NCBI GenBank assembly: GCA_024642725.1 | Contig: JAHEAO010000034.1 | Location: forward strand, 1 to 32,390 | Source of the DNA: Paracoccaceae bacterium | GTDB taxonomy: Bacteria > Pseudomonadota > Alphaproteobacteria > Rhodobacterales > Rhodobacteraceae | Direction: 5' to 3' | Length of the DNA: 32,390 nucleotides | Part shown: piece after piece, positions 16,346 to 24,468 of the stretch | How the letters are laid out: every line of letters starts with the position of its first letter | How positions within the stretch are numbered: position 1 is the stretch's first letter | Notes under the pieces: model-generated | Told to the model about the DNA's origin: nothing | Databases searched by the model: none | What the model saw: only the letters and a program-made list of their open reading frames with translations | Program-made: the position numbers and the translations under genes

Positions 16346-17638
16346 ATGGTCGATATTGCTACCCGTGTCTATAACCACAAGTGGAAGATCGACCCGATTG
16401 TCAGGTCTCTGATCGACACCGATTTCTACAAGCTGCTGATGTGCCAGTCGGTGTTCCGCAACAAGCCGGACACGAATGTCACCTTCAGCCTGATCAACCG
16501 GACCAAGACAGTCAGGATCGCCGAATTGATCGACGAAGGCGAATTGCGCGAGCAACTCGACCACGTGCGATCGCTTTCGTTGGCGCGGGGAGAGAGCACA
16601 TGGCTGCGTGGCAATACCTTCTACGGCAAGCGCCAGATGTTCCGACCGGACTTCATGGAATGGTTCGAAAATCTCCGCCTGCCGCCCTATCACCTCGAAA
16701 AGCGTGACGGCCAATACGAACTGACCTTCGAAGGGAAATGGCCCGAGGTCATGATGTGGGAAATTCCTGCCCTCGCCGTGATCATGGAACTGCGTTCCCG
16801 TGCGGTTCTGGGCGGCATGGGCCGGTTCGAACTGCAAGTGCTCTATGCCCGCGCAATGACCAAGCTCTGGGAAAAGGTCGAGGATTTACGCGATCTCAAG
16901 GATCTCAGGCTCGCCGATTTCGGAACCCGCCGCCGCCACTCGTTCCTTTGGCAGGATTGGTGCGTTCAGGCGATGATGGAAGGCTTGGGCGACAAATTCG
17001 TAGGCACTTCGAACTGCCTGATCGCCATGCGGCAGGACATCGAAGCGATCGGCACCAATGCGCATGAATTGCCGATGGTTTATGCGGCACTTGCCGATAC
17101 CGACGAGGAACTCGCCCGCGCGCCCTATGACGTTCTGGCCGACTGGCACGAGGAACATGACGGAAACCTGCGTGTCATTCTGCCTGACACCTATGGCACC
17201 CAGGGATTTCTGGACAATGCACCGGACTGGCTGGCGGGCTGGACCGGGATTCGCATCGACAGCGGCGACCCGGCGACCGGCGCGGAAATCGCGATCAACT
17301 GGTGGAAGTCCCGAGGCGAGGACCCCCGCAAGAAGCTCGTCATCTTCTCCGACGGTCTCGACGTTGAAAAGATCATTGCGCTGCAAAAGCAATTCGTCGG
17401 CCGGGTTCGCGTTTCCTTCGGTTGGGGCACATTGCTGACCAATGATTTCCGCGGACTCGTCCCCGGAGACGCCCTTGCGCCGTTCTCACTGGTCTGCAAA
17501 GCCATCAGCGCGAATGGTCGGCCAACAGTAAAACTCTCTGACAACCCCAACAAGGCCATGGGACCGAAAGACCAGATAGAACGCTACAAGCGCGTGTTCG
17601 GCGTGGGCCAGCAAGAAAGGCTGGACGTGGTGGTCTGA
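16346..17638 (+). CDS. pncB: Nicotinate phosphoribosyltransferase (PncB)
   Basis: This 430-residue enzyme condenses nicotinate with PRPP, helped by ATP, to give nicotinate mononucleotide in the Preiss-Handler pathway. The N-terminal [19 protein letters not shown], the [10 protein letters not shown] motif (191-200) and GTNAHELPM are visible; in the last, H240 corresponds to the histidine phosphorylated during catalysis in studied homologues. The motif [12 protein letters not shown] follows in the phosphate-binding half. GGAG precedes the ATG by six bases. It follows pncA and forms a two-gene salvage unit with it. Length is normal for the bacterial PncB type. Confidence 0.95.
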   Translation: MVDIATRVYNHKWKIDPIVRSLIDTDFYKLLMCQSVFRNKPDTNVTFSLINRTKTVRIAELIDEGELREQLDHVRSLSLARGESTWLRGNTFYGKRQMFRPDFMEWFENLRLPPYHLEKRDGQYELTFEGKWPEVMMWEIPALAVIMELRSRAVLGGMGRFELQVLYARAMTKLWEKVEDLRDLKDLRLADFGTRRRHSFLWQDWCVQAMMEGLGDKFVGTSNCLIAMRQDIEAIGTNAHELPMVYAALADTDEELARAPYDVLADWHEEHDGNLRVILPDTYGTQGFLDNAPDWLAGWTGIRIDSGDPATGAEIAINWWKSRGEDPRKKLVIFSDGLDVEKIIALQKQFVGRVRVSFGWGTLLTNDFRGLVPGDALAPFSLVCKAISANGRPTVKLSDNPNKAMGPKDQIERYKRVFGVGQQERLDVVV

Positions 17639-17780
17639 GCTGGCGCGTCAAGAGACTGCGCGGCATTTCCCCGATCCGGCGCAAGGCACCGAAAGCTTGA
17701 ATTGACTTCTGTCAACGGCACTGTGGCCTGCATCCGGTAGGCTTCCGAAAGCTCTCATGTACCGAAAGGGCCAATGCCGA

Positions 17781-18200
17781 ATGGACAGGCTTTCAGTGTT
17801 CCTCGCGCTAAACGGTGCAGCGGTTCTTGTTGTCAGCATGCTGGCGGGCATCACCTTGCGAAACGCTCTCATGCAGAACGGCCGGTCCGCCGACTGGCAC
17901 CTGATCCACGCCGGGGGAACGTCGCGGGGGGTTATGCTGCTGGCTTTGGCGGCGACAATAAAACTGGCGGTCTTGTCGGAACCCCAACTCTGGGCATCCG
18001 CTATTCTGATCATCTTCTTCGTCTGGACATCGGTTCTGGCAATGCTGATCCGGGCAATAAGCGGTGACCCGGGTTTTGACTATTCAGGCAATACAGCGAA
18101 CAAGGCGATATTCCTGCTCTATGCTTCGGGCACGGTCACCGTCTTTATCGGATTTGGCTGGTTCATGATCGGCCTCGGTCTGGCTTTCTTTGCGACCTAG
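17781..18200 (+). CDS. Uncharacterised small membrane protein (four helices)
   Basis: This protein of about 139 residues has four hydrophobic segments, roughly residues 4-23, 50-67, 73-92 and 109-135, joined by short polar loops (for example NALMQNGRSADWHLIHAGGT). I do not recognise a family. The start is uncertain. The ATG at 17781 gives a protein that begins next to its first helix and has AAAGGG about 11 bases upstream; an in-frame ATG at 17757 would add eight residues. It lies 140 bases after pncB and 90 bases before another membrane protein gene on the same strand, so the two may be functionally linked. Confidence 0.65.
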   Translation: MDRLSVFLALNGAAVLVVSMLAGITLRNALMQNGRSADWHLIHAGGTSRGVMLLALAATIKLAVLSEPQLWASAILIIFFVWTSVLAMLIRAISGDPGFDYSGNTANKAIFLLYASGTVTVFIGFGWFMIGLGLAFFAT

Positions 18201-18290
18201 GCACTGGCCGACATGCAGGGGCTGCGGACGGCAATCCTGCCGAGGTCAGCGAACCGACCGAAAGGGTGAAATGGCACGGCGGAACATGAA

Positions 18291-18917
18291 ATGCTGCAAG
18301 CCGACATTGTCCTGACGGACTATCTGCTCGCGGTCGAGTGCTTCCTTTTCGCGGCTCTCCTGTTGCGCCGCGGTGGGTCCTTCGGGCGGGTCGAGACAGC
18401 CTTCGCCATGACCTTCGCCGCGCTCGGCCTCGCGGCTCTCTTTGGCGGAACATGGCATGGCTTCTTTTCAGACGCGGAATCGAATTTAGGCACGACGCTC
18501 TGGACAGCGACGCTGATTTCGTTGGGGCTGACGGCGGCACTGCTCTGGCGGCTTGCGGCGATCCTCGTACCGATCCGAATCTGGTCACAAATCTTCGGCG
18601 CGATTGCCATCGCCCAATCGCTTGTCTACGTCGCCCTGCTCTTTCAGACCGACCGATTTGCTCTCGGCAGTCTCAGCCTCGTGCCACCGCTCTGCGCGAT
18701 GATCGTCCTCTATCTGAACCGATACCGGAAGACCGCTCAGGCAGGATTGCTAGCGGGTCTCGTTGGCTTTCTGCTGATCCCGGCGGCTGGCGCGATACTG
18801 TACTGGGAACTGACCATCGCGCCGTTGTCGCCAATCGCACTCTATCACGTGGTGCAGGTGGTCGCCTTCTGGCTGGTTTTTGTCAGTATCCCGTCTATCA
18901 CCGGACAACCGGAATAG
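18291..18917 (+). CDS. Uncharacterised polytopic membrane protein (about seven helices)
   Basis: This 208-residue protein is almost entirely hydrophobic, with about seven predicted helices. Conserved-looking polar residues inside or next to helices include TWHGFF (near residue 55) and LYHVVQ (near 185), a layout that recalls small seven-helix membrane hydrolases or DUF families. This is only a resemblance. The ATG at 18291 follows GGAACATGAA. The last 73 bases overlap, tail to tail, the end of the Lgt-like gene on the opposite strand. No function can be assigned. Confidence 0.65.
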   Translation: MLQADIVLTDYLLAVECFLFAALLLRRGGSFGRVETAFAMTFAALGLAALFGGTWHGFFSDAESNLGTTLWTATLISLGLTAALLWRLAAILVPIRIWSQIFGAIAIAQSLVYVALLFQTDRFALGSLSLVPPLCAMIVLYLNRYRKTAQAGLLAGLVGFLLIPAAGAILYWELTIAPLSPIALYHVVQVVAFWLVFVSIPSITGQPE

Positions 18918-19837
18918 CCCCGCGGCACCACTTGCGCTTCTTCTTGGGCGTCTTGCCGCTTTTCGGTGATATTCTCCTTCGTCCAGCTTGTCGGAATGCC
19001 AAGCGGATAAAGGATCATGAAGACCAGCAGCGCGACCTGAAGCCATGTTGCCGGCTGTGGATCGGGATGGCGCTTGGCTGGGACTGAGCGCGGGAATTTG
19101 AGCATGACAATCAGCATCAGCAACCCCACAACAGCCATTGCCAGATTGAACACCTGCCCGGTGCCGATTCCAAGCCAAGCCGCTTCATAGTCTCGCAAGA
19201 GATCGACGGCGAACCGCAGCCCGGCATAGAGAAAGAGAAACAGCGATGTCACAACGCCCCGGCCCGGCGGCCACCGGTAGATCGCCCAGATCAAGATAGG
19301 CAGGATGAAAAAGTTCTTGGCGCTTTCATACAAGGCGACAGGATGACGGGCACCATCGAGGTCAGGGTAGATGAAACCCCACGGAAGGTCCGTCACGGAA
19401 CCGACCACGCCACCTTCGATGAAATTCCCCAGCCGACCCACTGCCAGAAGAAACACACCCGGCACGACGATTTCATCAAGAAGTGCAAGCAGAGACAGCC
19501 CCTTGAGCCGGGCAAAGGTGACGGTTGCCAGCAAGCCACCCAGCAGGACCCCATGCGACGCCATTCCGCCGCGCCACCAGTTCAGCGCCGCAAGCGGTCT
19601 TTCCCGGTAGAATTCCAATTCATAGACCAGAATATCGAATATGCGCCCGCCGACCATGACGCCGGCGGCGAACAGGATCGTCAGCGCGAATACCTCCCGG
19701 TTGCTCAGGCCGCAGGCCCTACGCCGATACCAGAACCACAGGAATACGCCGGCAAAACCAAAAGAATAGACCGCTCCGTACCAGTAGGCGCCGCCCAACG
19801 GCGTCGTAAAGATCGCCGGATCGAAATCATGTATCAT
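18845..19837 (-). CDS. Prolipoprotein diacylglyceryl transferase family protein (Lgt-like)
   Basis: This 330-residue inner-membrane protein has the main Lgt landmarks: AYWYGAVYSFGF (17-28), RGGMASHG with H95, the signature GRLGNFIEGGVVG with R135 and N138, RHPVALYES (164-172) and GLRFAVDLLRD with R208 and R215. Lgt transfers diacylglycerol from phosphatidylglycerol to the cysteine of prolipoproteins. All residues I can match to known essential Lgt positions are present, so activity is plausible. An essential lgt gene is usually found elsewhere, so this may be a paralogue. GGGGGAGGAA precedes the ATG. The polar C-terminal 40-45 residues extend beyond the enzyme core and overlap the opposite gene. 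Confidence 0.87.
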   Translation of the reverse strand: MIHDFDPAIFTTPLGGAYWYGAVYSFGFAGVFLWFWYRRRACGLSNREVFALTILFAAGVMVGGRIFDILVYELEFYRERPLAALNWWRGGMASHGVLLGGLLATVTFARLKGLSLLALLDEIVVPGVFLLAVGRLGNFIEGGVVGSVTDLPWGFIYPDLDGARHPVALYESAKNFFILPILIWAIYRWPPGRGVVTSLFLFLYAGLRFAVDLLRDYEAAWLGIGTGQVFNLAMAVVGLLMLIVMLKFPRSVPAKRHPDPQPATWLQVALLVFMILYPLGIPTSWTKENITEKRQDAQEEAQVVPRGYSGCPVIDGILTKTSQKATTCTT

Positions 19838-20018
19838 ACCGTTCCTCCCCCAGTAGATACCTTAAGTCTGCTCCCGGTTTGGGCCTGCGGCATTGATTCA
19901 GCGCAATCAGTGCGGCCCAGTGCGTGAGCTAGAATAAGTGGGGGGTTGATTTTCCAGCAGCAAACTAAGCGATTTTATTGTGGTGCATTTGCCCGGTTCG
20001 GGCGGCGTATTGCGGCAA

Positions 20019-20633
20019 TCATGCCGTTCGCGCGTACCATGCGACGACGGCAGGAAGGTTGCGAACCGCTTCGGCGAGCGCCTTGAGCTTGGGATAGGCG
20101 TCGAATATCTCGCGCGGGATATCCTCAACGCCGCCGCTGCTGATCCAGCGTTCGACCATGTAAAGCTTGATATCGACGACGTTCGGCTTGTCCCCGTCGA
20201 CAAACGGCCCGGCACCCAGCTGACGCTCGACGCAACGCGCCCATTGCGGGATATAGTCGCTGGCCAGCTGCTGCCTGGCAGCTTTCTTCTGACCGGGATC
20301 CTCAATCCGCATCGTAGGCGAGATCCGATGGCGCAGGTCCTCGGCGAACTCCATCAGCGCATCGTGGCGCGCAGCTTTGACCGCATCCTCAGGATGTAAA
20401 CCGTGCTGGCGTCCGATCATCCGCAGAATCGCGTTGGACTGCCCGAAAACGCCCAGACCATCGACTTCAAGCGTCGGAAGCGAAGCAAAAGGCAGATCCG
20501 GTTTCAGCGCCGCGAATTCCGCGCCGCTGATCCGGTTGTCGTCAAACGCAATGCCCGCAATCGTCAGCGCAAGCCGGATTTCTTCGCCCCGGCTCCCTGC
20601 GAAATCGAAATATGTGACTGTCAGCTTGGCCAT
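20019..20633 (-). CDS. Glutathione S-transferase family protein
   Basis: This 204-residue protein has a thioredoxin-like N-terminal domain starting LTVTYFDFAGSRGEEIRLAL, where the Tyr near residue 8 is the usual catalytic or glutathione-contact position of sigma-like GSTs. The conserved cis-proline region SLPTLEVDGLGVFGQSNAILR (51-71) and an all-helical C-terminal domain follow. Such enzymes conjugate glutathione to electrophiles or act as isomerases and peroxidases; the substrate here is unknown. It is the fourth gene of a minus-strand series behind the phospho-lyase, kinase and ParB-N-like genes, with 98 bases to the latter. Confidence 0.9.
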   Translation of the reverse strand: MAKLTVTYFDFAGSRGEEIRLALTIAGIAFDDNRISGAEFAALKPDLPFASLPTLEVDGLGVFGQSNAILRMIGRQHGLHPEDAVKAARHDALMEFAEDLRHRISPTMRIEDPGQKKAARQQLASDYIPQWARCVERQLGAGPFVDGDKPNVVDIKLYMVERWISSGGVEDIPREIFDAYPKLKALAEAVRNLPAVVAWYARTA

Positions 20634-20731
20634 CTCTTGAACCCACCCTGTCAGAGCGTCAGTGCTCCCGCCGCGACGCTATTCGGGTTTCAGCGCCGCA
20701 GCCACAGCCGAATTTGCCGGACACGAAATCG

Positions 20732-20980
20732 TTAATGCAGGCGGGCCTGAACCAGGTAAGCCTGGACGGTCTCCTCACCCAGCGCCCGCAACGCTTCCAG
20801 CCGGTGCAGGCCTTCGATCAGCACGTATTTGTCACCATCGGGACGCACACGGATCGGGGTGGTCTGGCCATTCAGCAACATGTCTTCGGCAATCTTCTGA
20901 ACTTTGTCAGCGTCAAGCGTCTTGACCCGCTTGACCGGCACTCTGACATCTTCAATCGGGACAGGTTGTTTTTTCAGCAT
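20732..20980 (-). CDS. Small ParB N-terminal-like (sulfiredoxin-fold) protein
   Basis: This protein of about 82 residues is a stand-alone ParB-N/Srx-type domain. It has VPIEDVRVPVKRVKTLDADK at the start, then KIAEDMLLNGQTTPIRVRPDG and the hallmark YVLIEGLHRLEALRALGE. The domain family includes the CTPase part of ParB and sulfiredoxin. Here there is no helix-turn-helix region, so chromosome partitioning is unlikely. The ATG at 20980 is preferred; a GTG at 20995 would add five residues, and neither has a good ribosome binding site. It lies 47 bases after the kinase gene on the same strand. Its role is unknown. Confidence 0.8.
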   Translation of the reverse strand: MLKKQPVPIEDVRVPVKRVKTLDADKVQKIAEDMLLNGQTTPIRVRPDGDKYVLIEGLHRLEALRALGEETVQAYLVQARLH

Positions 20981-21027
20981 GGGCCAATTCTGCACGTGTT
21001 GGTTGCGCTGCGCCAGCGCTGAATCGG

Positions 21028-21975
21028 CTAAAGCGAAAGGAACCGTTCCGCGGCACGCAGCGCCCGGCCGGTATAAAGCGGCACCTTCGGGTGGTCCGGC
21101 GCAATACGGGGCATCGTCCAGCCCAGAGAACTGAACGCGCGCAGCATTTCGAACAGTGGGAAAAGCCCGCGCGAGGTATTGCTGAGCGGCCGCTGTGCCG
21201 CATAGCCGCGCAACAGGCCATCCACGATTGCGCCGTAGGTGTCATCATCGACAGACTGGGTGACGGCGCTCGCCAGATCATACATCCGGTAACCAAAGCC
21301 GGAATCATCAAAGTCGATCAGCGTCAGCCCGTCGTCGCAGCGAAACACGTTTTCCCGCAATGCATCGGCATGGATCAGCCCGGTATCGGCTTCGGCGTCA
21401 TAATCGTGCAGAACCGACCGCGCCCGGTCCCGGGCGTTGCGCAGTAACGCGACCTCGGCCGCCGAAAGGCCCGGCACTTCCCAGTAACGGCCCCACAAGG
21501 GCGTCTCGCCCGTAAGCCCGTCGCGGTCCCAGAATGGCCGGGCAAAGCCCCCTGGCAGATCCAGCGTGTCGGTCACGTTGTGCAACCGGGCCAGCAATCC
21601 GCCGACCTCGGCATAAAGCGCGGCGTGATCCGCCGCTGTCCCGGCCAGCGGCACCCCGACCGCCCCGATCGGCGCGCCCTCGATCCAGTCGATGACGGTG
21701 ACCATCTGGTCGCCAAGACGCGCGATCAGTTCGCCGCCCAGTCCCCGGACGGGCCGCGGCGCGGCGAACCCGCGGTCGGCAAGCGCCTCTGTCCAGACCA
21801 GTTCAGACCAGATCTCGGCCTCGCTCCGGTAACCCGGGCGGTGCAGCCGCAACGCGGCGCGGCCACCGGCAAGCATCACTTCGTAAACCGCGTTCTCGCG
21901 ATGCGAAATCAGCCGTGGCGGGATATCGGACCCGCCCCAAACCGCCAGCGCGTCTTGCAGGGCGGCTTGATTCAT
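21028..21975 (-). CDS. APH/choline-kinase-like phosphotransferase
   Basis: This 315-residue cytoplasmic kinase has the aminoglycoside phosphotransferase fold. The Brenner-type motif HADALREN (202-209) gives catalytic D204 and metal-binding N209, and the DFDD motif follows at 221-224. The usual ATP-binding lysine region reads AALRLHRPGYR. Family members phosphorylate small hydroxyl compounds such as choline, homoserine, hydroxylysine or aminoglycosides. Its ATG overlaps the stop of the upstream class-III PLP gene by four bases, so the two are translationally coupled. In animals the related kinase AGPHD1 works with a phospho-lyase of the same PLP family on hydroxylysine; by analogy this pair may degrade an amino alcohol. 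A role in antibiotic resistance is unlikely. Confidence 0.88.
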   Translation of the reverse strand: MNQAALQDALAVWGGSDIPPRLISHRENAVYEVMLAGGRAALRLHRPGYRSEAEIWSELVWTEALADRGFAAPRPVRGLGGELIARLGDQMVTVIDWIEGAPIGAVGVPLAGTAADHAALYAEVGGLLARLHNVTDTLDLPGGFARPFWDRDGLTGETPLWGRYWEVPGLSAAEVALLRNARDRARSVLHDYDAEADTGLIHADALRENVFRCDDGLTLIDFDDSGFGYRMYDLASAVTQSVDDDTYGAIVDGLLRGYAAQRPLSNTSRGLFPLFEMLRAFSSLGWTMPRIAPDHPKVPLYTGRALRAAERFLSL

Positions 21976-23237
21976 ACCGGCGTCGCCTTCAGCACCCGTT
22001 GCAGGGCGTGCAGTGCAAAATCGGCATTGGCGCGCGAAAACGGCATCGGCGGGCGAAGTTTCAGCACATTGCCGTGCCGCCCCAGACGGTTCAGCAACAC
22101 ACCCTCTTCGCGCATCGCCTCGACAACCCGCCCGGTGAACTCGCCAGCCGGCACATCACCTTTCATGAACTCGACCCCGAAGAACAGCCCGGTTCCGCGC
22201 GCTTCTGCAATTAACGGATGTTTCAGCTGCTTGAGACCTTTCAGCAGGTAGGCGCCGACCTCCTTGGCATTCTGAACCAGCCCCTCCTCGTCGATGACCT
22301 GCAACACCGCCATTGCCGCCGCCGCCGACACCGGGTTACCTCCGAAGGTGTTGAAATAGCCAAAACTTTCGCGGAACGTCTCCATCACGTCAGGACGGGT
22401 GACCACAGCGGCCACCGGGTGGCCGTTGCCCATCGGTTTGCCAAGCGTCACCACATCGGGCGTGAACCCCATCAACTGATGGCCCCACCAATGCGATCCG
22501 ACGCGGCCAAACCCCGGCTGAACCTCATCGCACAGAACCAGCCCGCGGGCCCTGCGGATCACGCCAAGCGTCGGTTCAAGGAAGTTTTTCGGCAGCGCCG
22601 GCAAACCTTCGTTTGCAAAGACCGGACACAGCATCATGCCGGAAAATCCGAAACCCGATTCCTCCAGTTCCACGATCGCCCGACCTACGTTCAGCGCGAA
22701 AGCCTCGGCCTGCCGCTCGATCGACCCTCCGACGGGGTGTACAGAATCCGGCGCAGGCACCAACCGGACATGGCCAGCCCGCCCGCCGATCGGCGGACGC
22801 CGCGTGGAAAGCTGGCTGACTGCCGAGGTGTTGCCGTGATAGGTGTTGTCGGTCGCGATGATCCCGCTCTTGCCGGTCATCGCCTGCGCCATGCGCAGCG
22901 CGATGTCATTCGCCTCTGATCCGGTGCAGACCATGATCGCCTGGCTCAACCCCTGCCCAAGCTTCCTGGTCAGCGCCTCGACATAGTCCAGAATACCTTC
23001 ATGCAGGTAGCGCGTATGGGTGTTCAGGATCGCAGCCTGCCGGGCGATGGCCTCGACCACGCGCGGATGACAATGCCCGACATGCGGCACGTTGTTGTAA
23101 CAATCAAGGTATTTGCGGCCATCGGCGTCCCAAAGCCACACACCTTCGCCGCGCACGATATGCACCGGCTTTTCATAGAATGTCGGCACGTTCGGCCCCA
23201 ACAGCCGCCGCCGCCTTTCGGTCAGGCTCTCGCTCAT
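21972..23237 (-). CDS. Class-III aminotransferase family PLP enzyme, phospho-lyase-like (AGXT2L type)
   Basis: This 421-residue fold-type I PLP enzyme has CTGSEAND (104-111), DEVQPGFGR with D237, and GKPMGNGHP with the Schiff-base lysine K267. The N-terminal LDCYNNVPHVGHCHP (44-58) is characteristic of the AGXT2L1/AGXT2L2 branch, which acts as ethanolamine-phosphate or phosphohydroxylysine phospho-lyase rather than as a transaminase. The ATG at 23237 is chosen because GGGGTGGGG lies just upstream and the protein then starts like its relatives; the open frame reaches to 23681, but the added peptide has no family features. The downstream kinase gene overlaps by four bases, which supports a kinase then phospho-lyase pathway. 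The exact substrate is not known. Confidence 0.9.
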   Translation of the reverse strand: MSESLTERRRRLLGPNVPTFYEKPVHIVRGEGVWLWDADGRKYLDCYNNVPHVGHCHPRVVEAIARQAAILNTHTRYLHEGILDYVEALTRKLGQGLSQAIMVCTGSEANDIALRMAQAMTGKSGIIATDNTYHGNTSAVSQLSTRRPPIGGRAGHVRLVPAPDSVHPVGGSIERQAEAFALNVGRAIVELEESGFGFSGMMLCPVFANEGLPALPKNFLEPTLGVIRRARGLVLCDEVQPGFGRVGSHWWGHQLMGFTPDVVTLGKPMGNGHPVAAVVTRPDVMETFRESFGYFNTFGGNPVSAAAAMAVLQVIDEEGLVQNAKEVGAYLLKGLKQLKHPLIAEARGTGLFFGVEFMKGDVPAGEFTGRVVEAMREEGVLLNRLGRHGNVLKLRPPMPFSRANADFALHALQRVLKATPV

Positions 23238-23405
23238 TTCCCCACCCCCTGGGTTCGCAGCGCGGCACTCGAAGATGTGACAACCGCGCCTCGCGAAAGG
23301 TGCTATACTCTTTTCAGGGCCAGATACCAGCCCGGCCCCCGCCAGAGGACATGTGTCTTCGTGCAGCGCCCCCTGACGTTCACCTGAAAACGAAAGGGTC
23401 GTGCT

Positions 23406-24263
23406 ATGGTCAAAACAATCGGAAACCCGTTCTCCTGGGCCGCAAACCTTGTGGGTGAGGCCAGCGCTCATGCGGCTGACATGACAACGCATCTGGGCAG
23501 CGAAAGCACGGTGGCCGCGCCAGAGATACGCCGGCTTACAACCGGCGATCTGGCCGATGCGCTGCGCAAGGGCCTGCAGGACTTCGGCGCCATGCGCACC
23601 GATGTCGTCTTCATCGCGCTGATCTATCCGATCATCGGCCTGCTTCTTGCATGGCTCGCCTTTCACCGCGACCTGATGCATCTGGTCTTTCCGGTGCTCT
23701 CGGGCTTCGCACTGGTCGGCCCCTTCGCGGCCATCGGGCTCTATGAGATGAGCCGCCGGAAAGAAAAGACAGGGACGGCCGGATGGGGGGCGTCACTGCA
23801 ACTCCTCGCATCCCCCGGCCTTGGGGCGATTTTCGTTCTTGGCCTCTTTCATATTGCGGTTTTTGCTGTCTGGCTCTCGGTCGCCGACCTGATCTATTCC
23901 ACCACTCTGGGACCGCAGCCGCCCGCCTCGCTGGGCGCATTCCTTTCTGATCTGACAGGAACACCTGCAGGATGGACGATGATGATCCTCGGGGTTCTGA
24001 CTGGCGCGGCCTTCGCAGCACTTGTTCTGGCCACCAGCGTCGTTTCTTTCCCGCTGCTGCTGGACCGTGACACTGGTATTCCGGTCGCAATCACCACATC
24101 TTTCCGCGTCGCCCGCGAAAATCCGGTCGTCATCGGCCTCTGGGGGGTGATCGTGGCGGGTTCCCTCGCCCTCGGCTCACTCCCGGCGCTGCTTGGCCTC
24201 ATCGTGGTCATGCCGGTTCTGGGACATGCGACATGGCACCTGTACCGGCGGGCGGTGGTGTAG
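23406..24263 (+). CDS. DUF2189 family membrane protein
   Basis: This 285-residue protein has a polar N-terminal segment of about 60 residues with IRRLTTGDLADALRKGLQDF, the usual lead-in of DUF2189 proteins. About six hydrophobic helices follow (near 67-87, 93-113, 131-160, 191-220 and 240-272). The family is common in Rhodobacteraceae and other proteobacteria and has no established function; some members are loosely annotated as cytochrome c oxidase-related. No ribosome binding site stronger than AAAGGG, about ten bases before the ATG, is visible. It is divergent from the phospho-lyase gene with a 168-base shared upstream region. Confidence 0.88.
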   Translation: MVKTIGNPFSWAANLVGEASAHAADMTTHLGSESTVAAPEIRRLTTGDLADALRKGLQDFGAMRTDVVFIALIYPIIGLLLAWLAFHRDLMHLVFPVLSGFALVGPFAAIGLYEMSRRKEKTGTAGWGASLQLLASPGLGAIFVLGLFHIAVFAVWLSVADLIYSTTLGPQPPASLGAFLSDLTGTPAGWTMMILGVLTGAAFAALVLATSVVSFPLLLDRDTGIPVAITTSFRVARENPVVIGLWGVIVAGSLALGSLPALLGLIVVMPVLGHATWHLYRRAVV

Positions 24264-24388
24264 TCGGCAACGTCATCGTCACCGAAAAAAGCATGGTCCG
24301 TGAGATGACCGGCCAAGAGCAACCTTCCGGCAGGATCGGGTTGACGGCCCTGCTGGACGCATTTGTTTCATGATTTTCCAACATCACC

Positions 24389-24409
24389 CCGGCAGTCCCG
24401 AATTGCCGG
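24389..24409. terminator. Hairpin between two converging genes
   Basis: A 6-bp inverted repeat, CCGGCA and TGCCGG with a 9-base loop, lies between the ends of the DUF2189 gene and the channel gene. Flanking CACCCC and GGGGTG can form an alternative, larger stem. There is no T-run, so a terminator role is only suggested by its position. Confidence 0.35.
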
Positions 24410-24468
24410 CGCTGCGCCTCGGGGTGCCGCTTGCCAAAGCCTGATTCCGGGCAGGGTTTGTCGTCCGT

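Noticed and set aside
20732-20980. A plasmid or chromosome partitioning ParB gene.
   Set aside because: Only the N-terminal domain is present, with no helix-turn-helix or dimerisation part, no parA nearby and no parS-like sites.
21028-21975. Antibiotic resistance by an aminoglycoside phosphotransferase.
   Set aside because: The fold is shared, but the gene is coupled to a phospho-lyase-like PLP enzyme and lies in a metabolic chromosome context with no mobile element nearby.
23238-23681. An N-terminal extension of the phospho-lyase-like enzyme by 148 residues.
   Set aside because: The added peptide has no family features, a good ribosome binding site marks the internal ATG, and the extension would run through the promoter and start of the DUF2189 gene.
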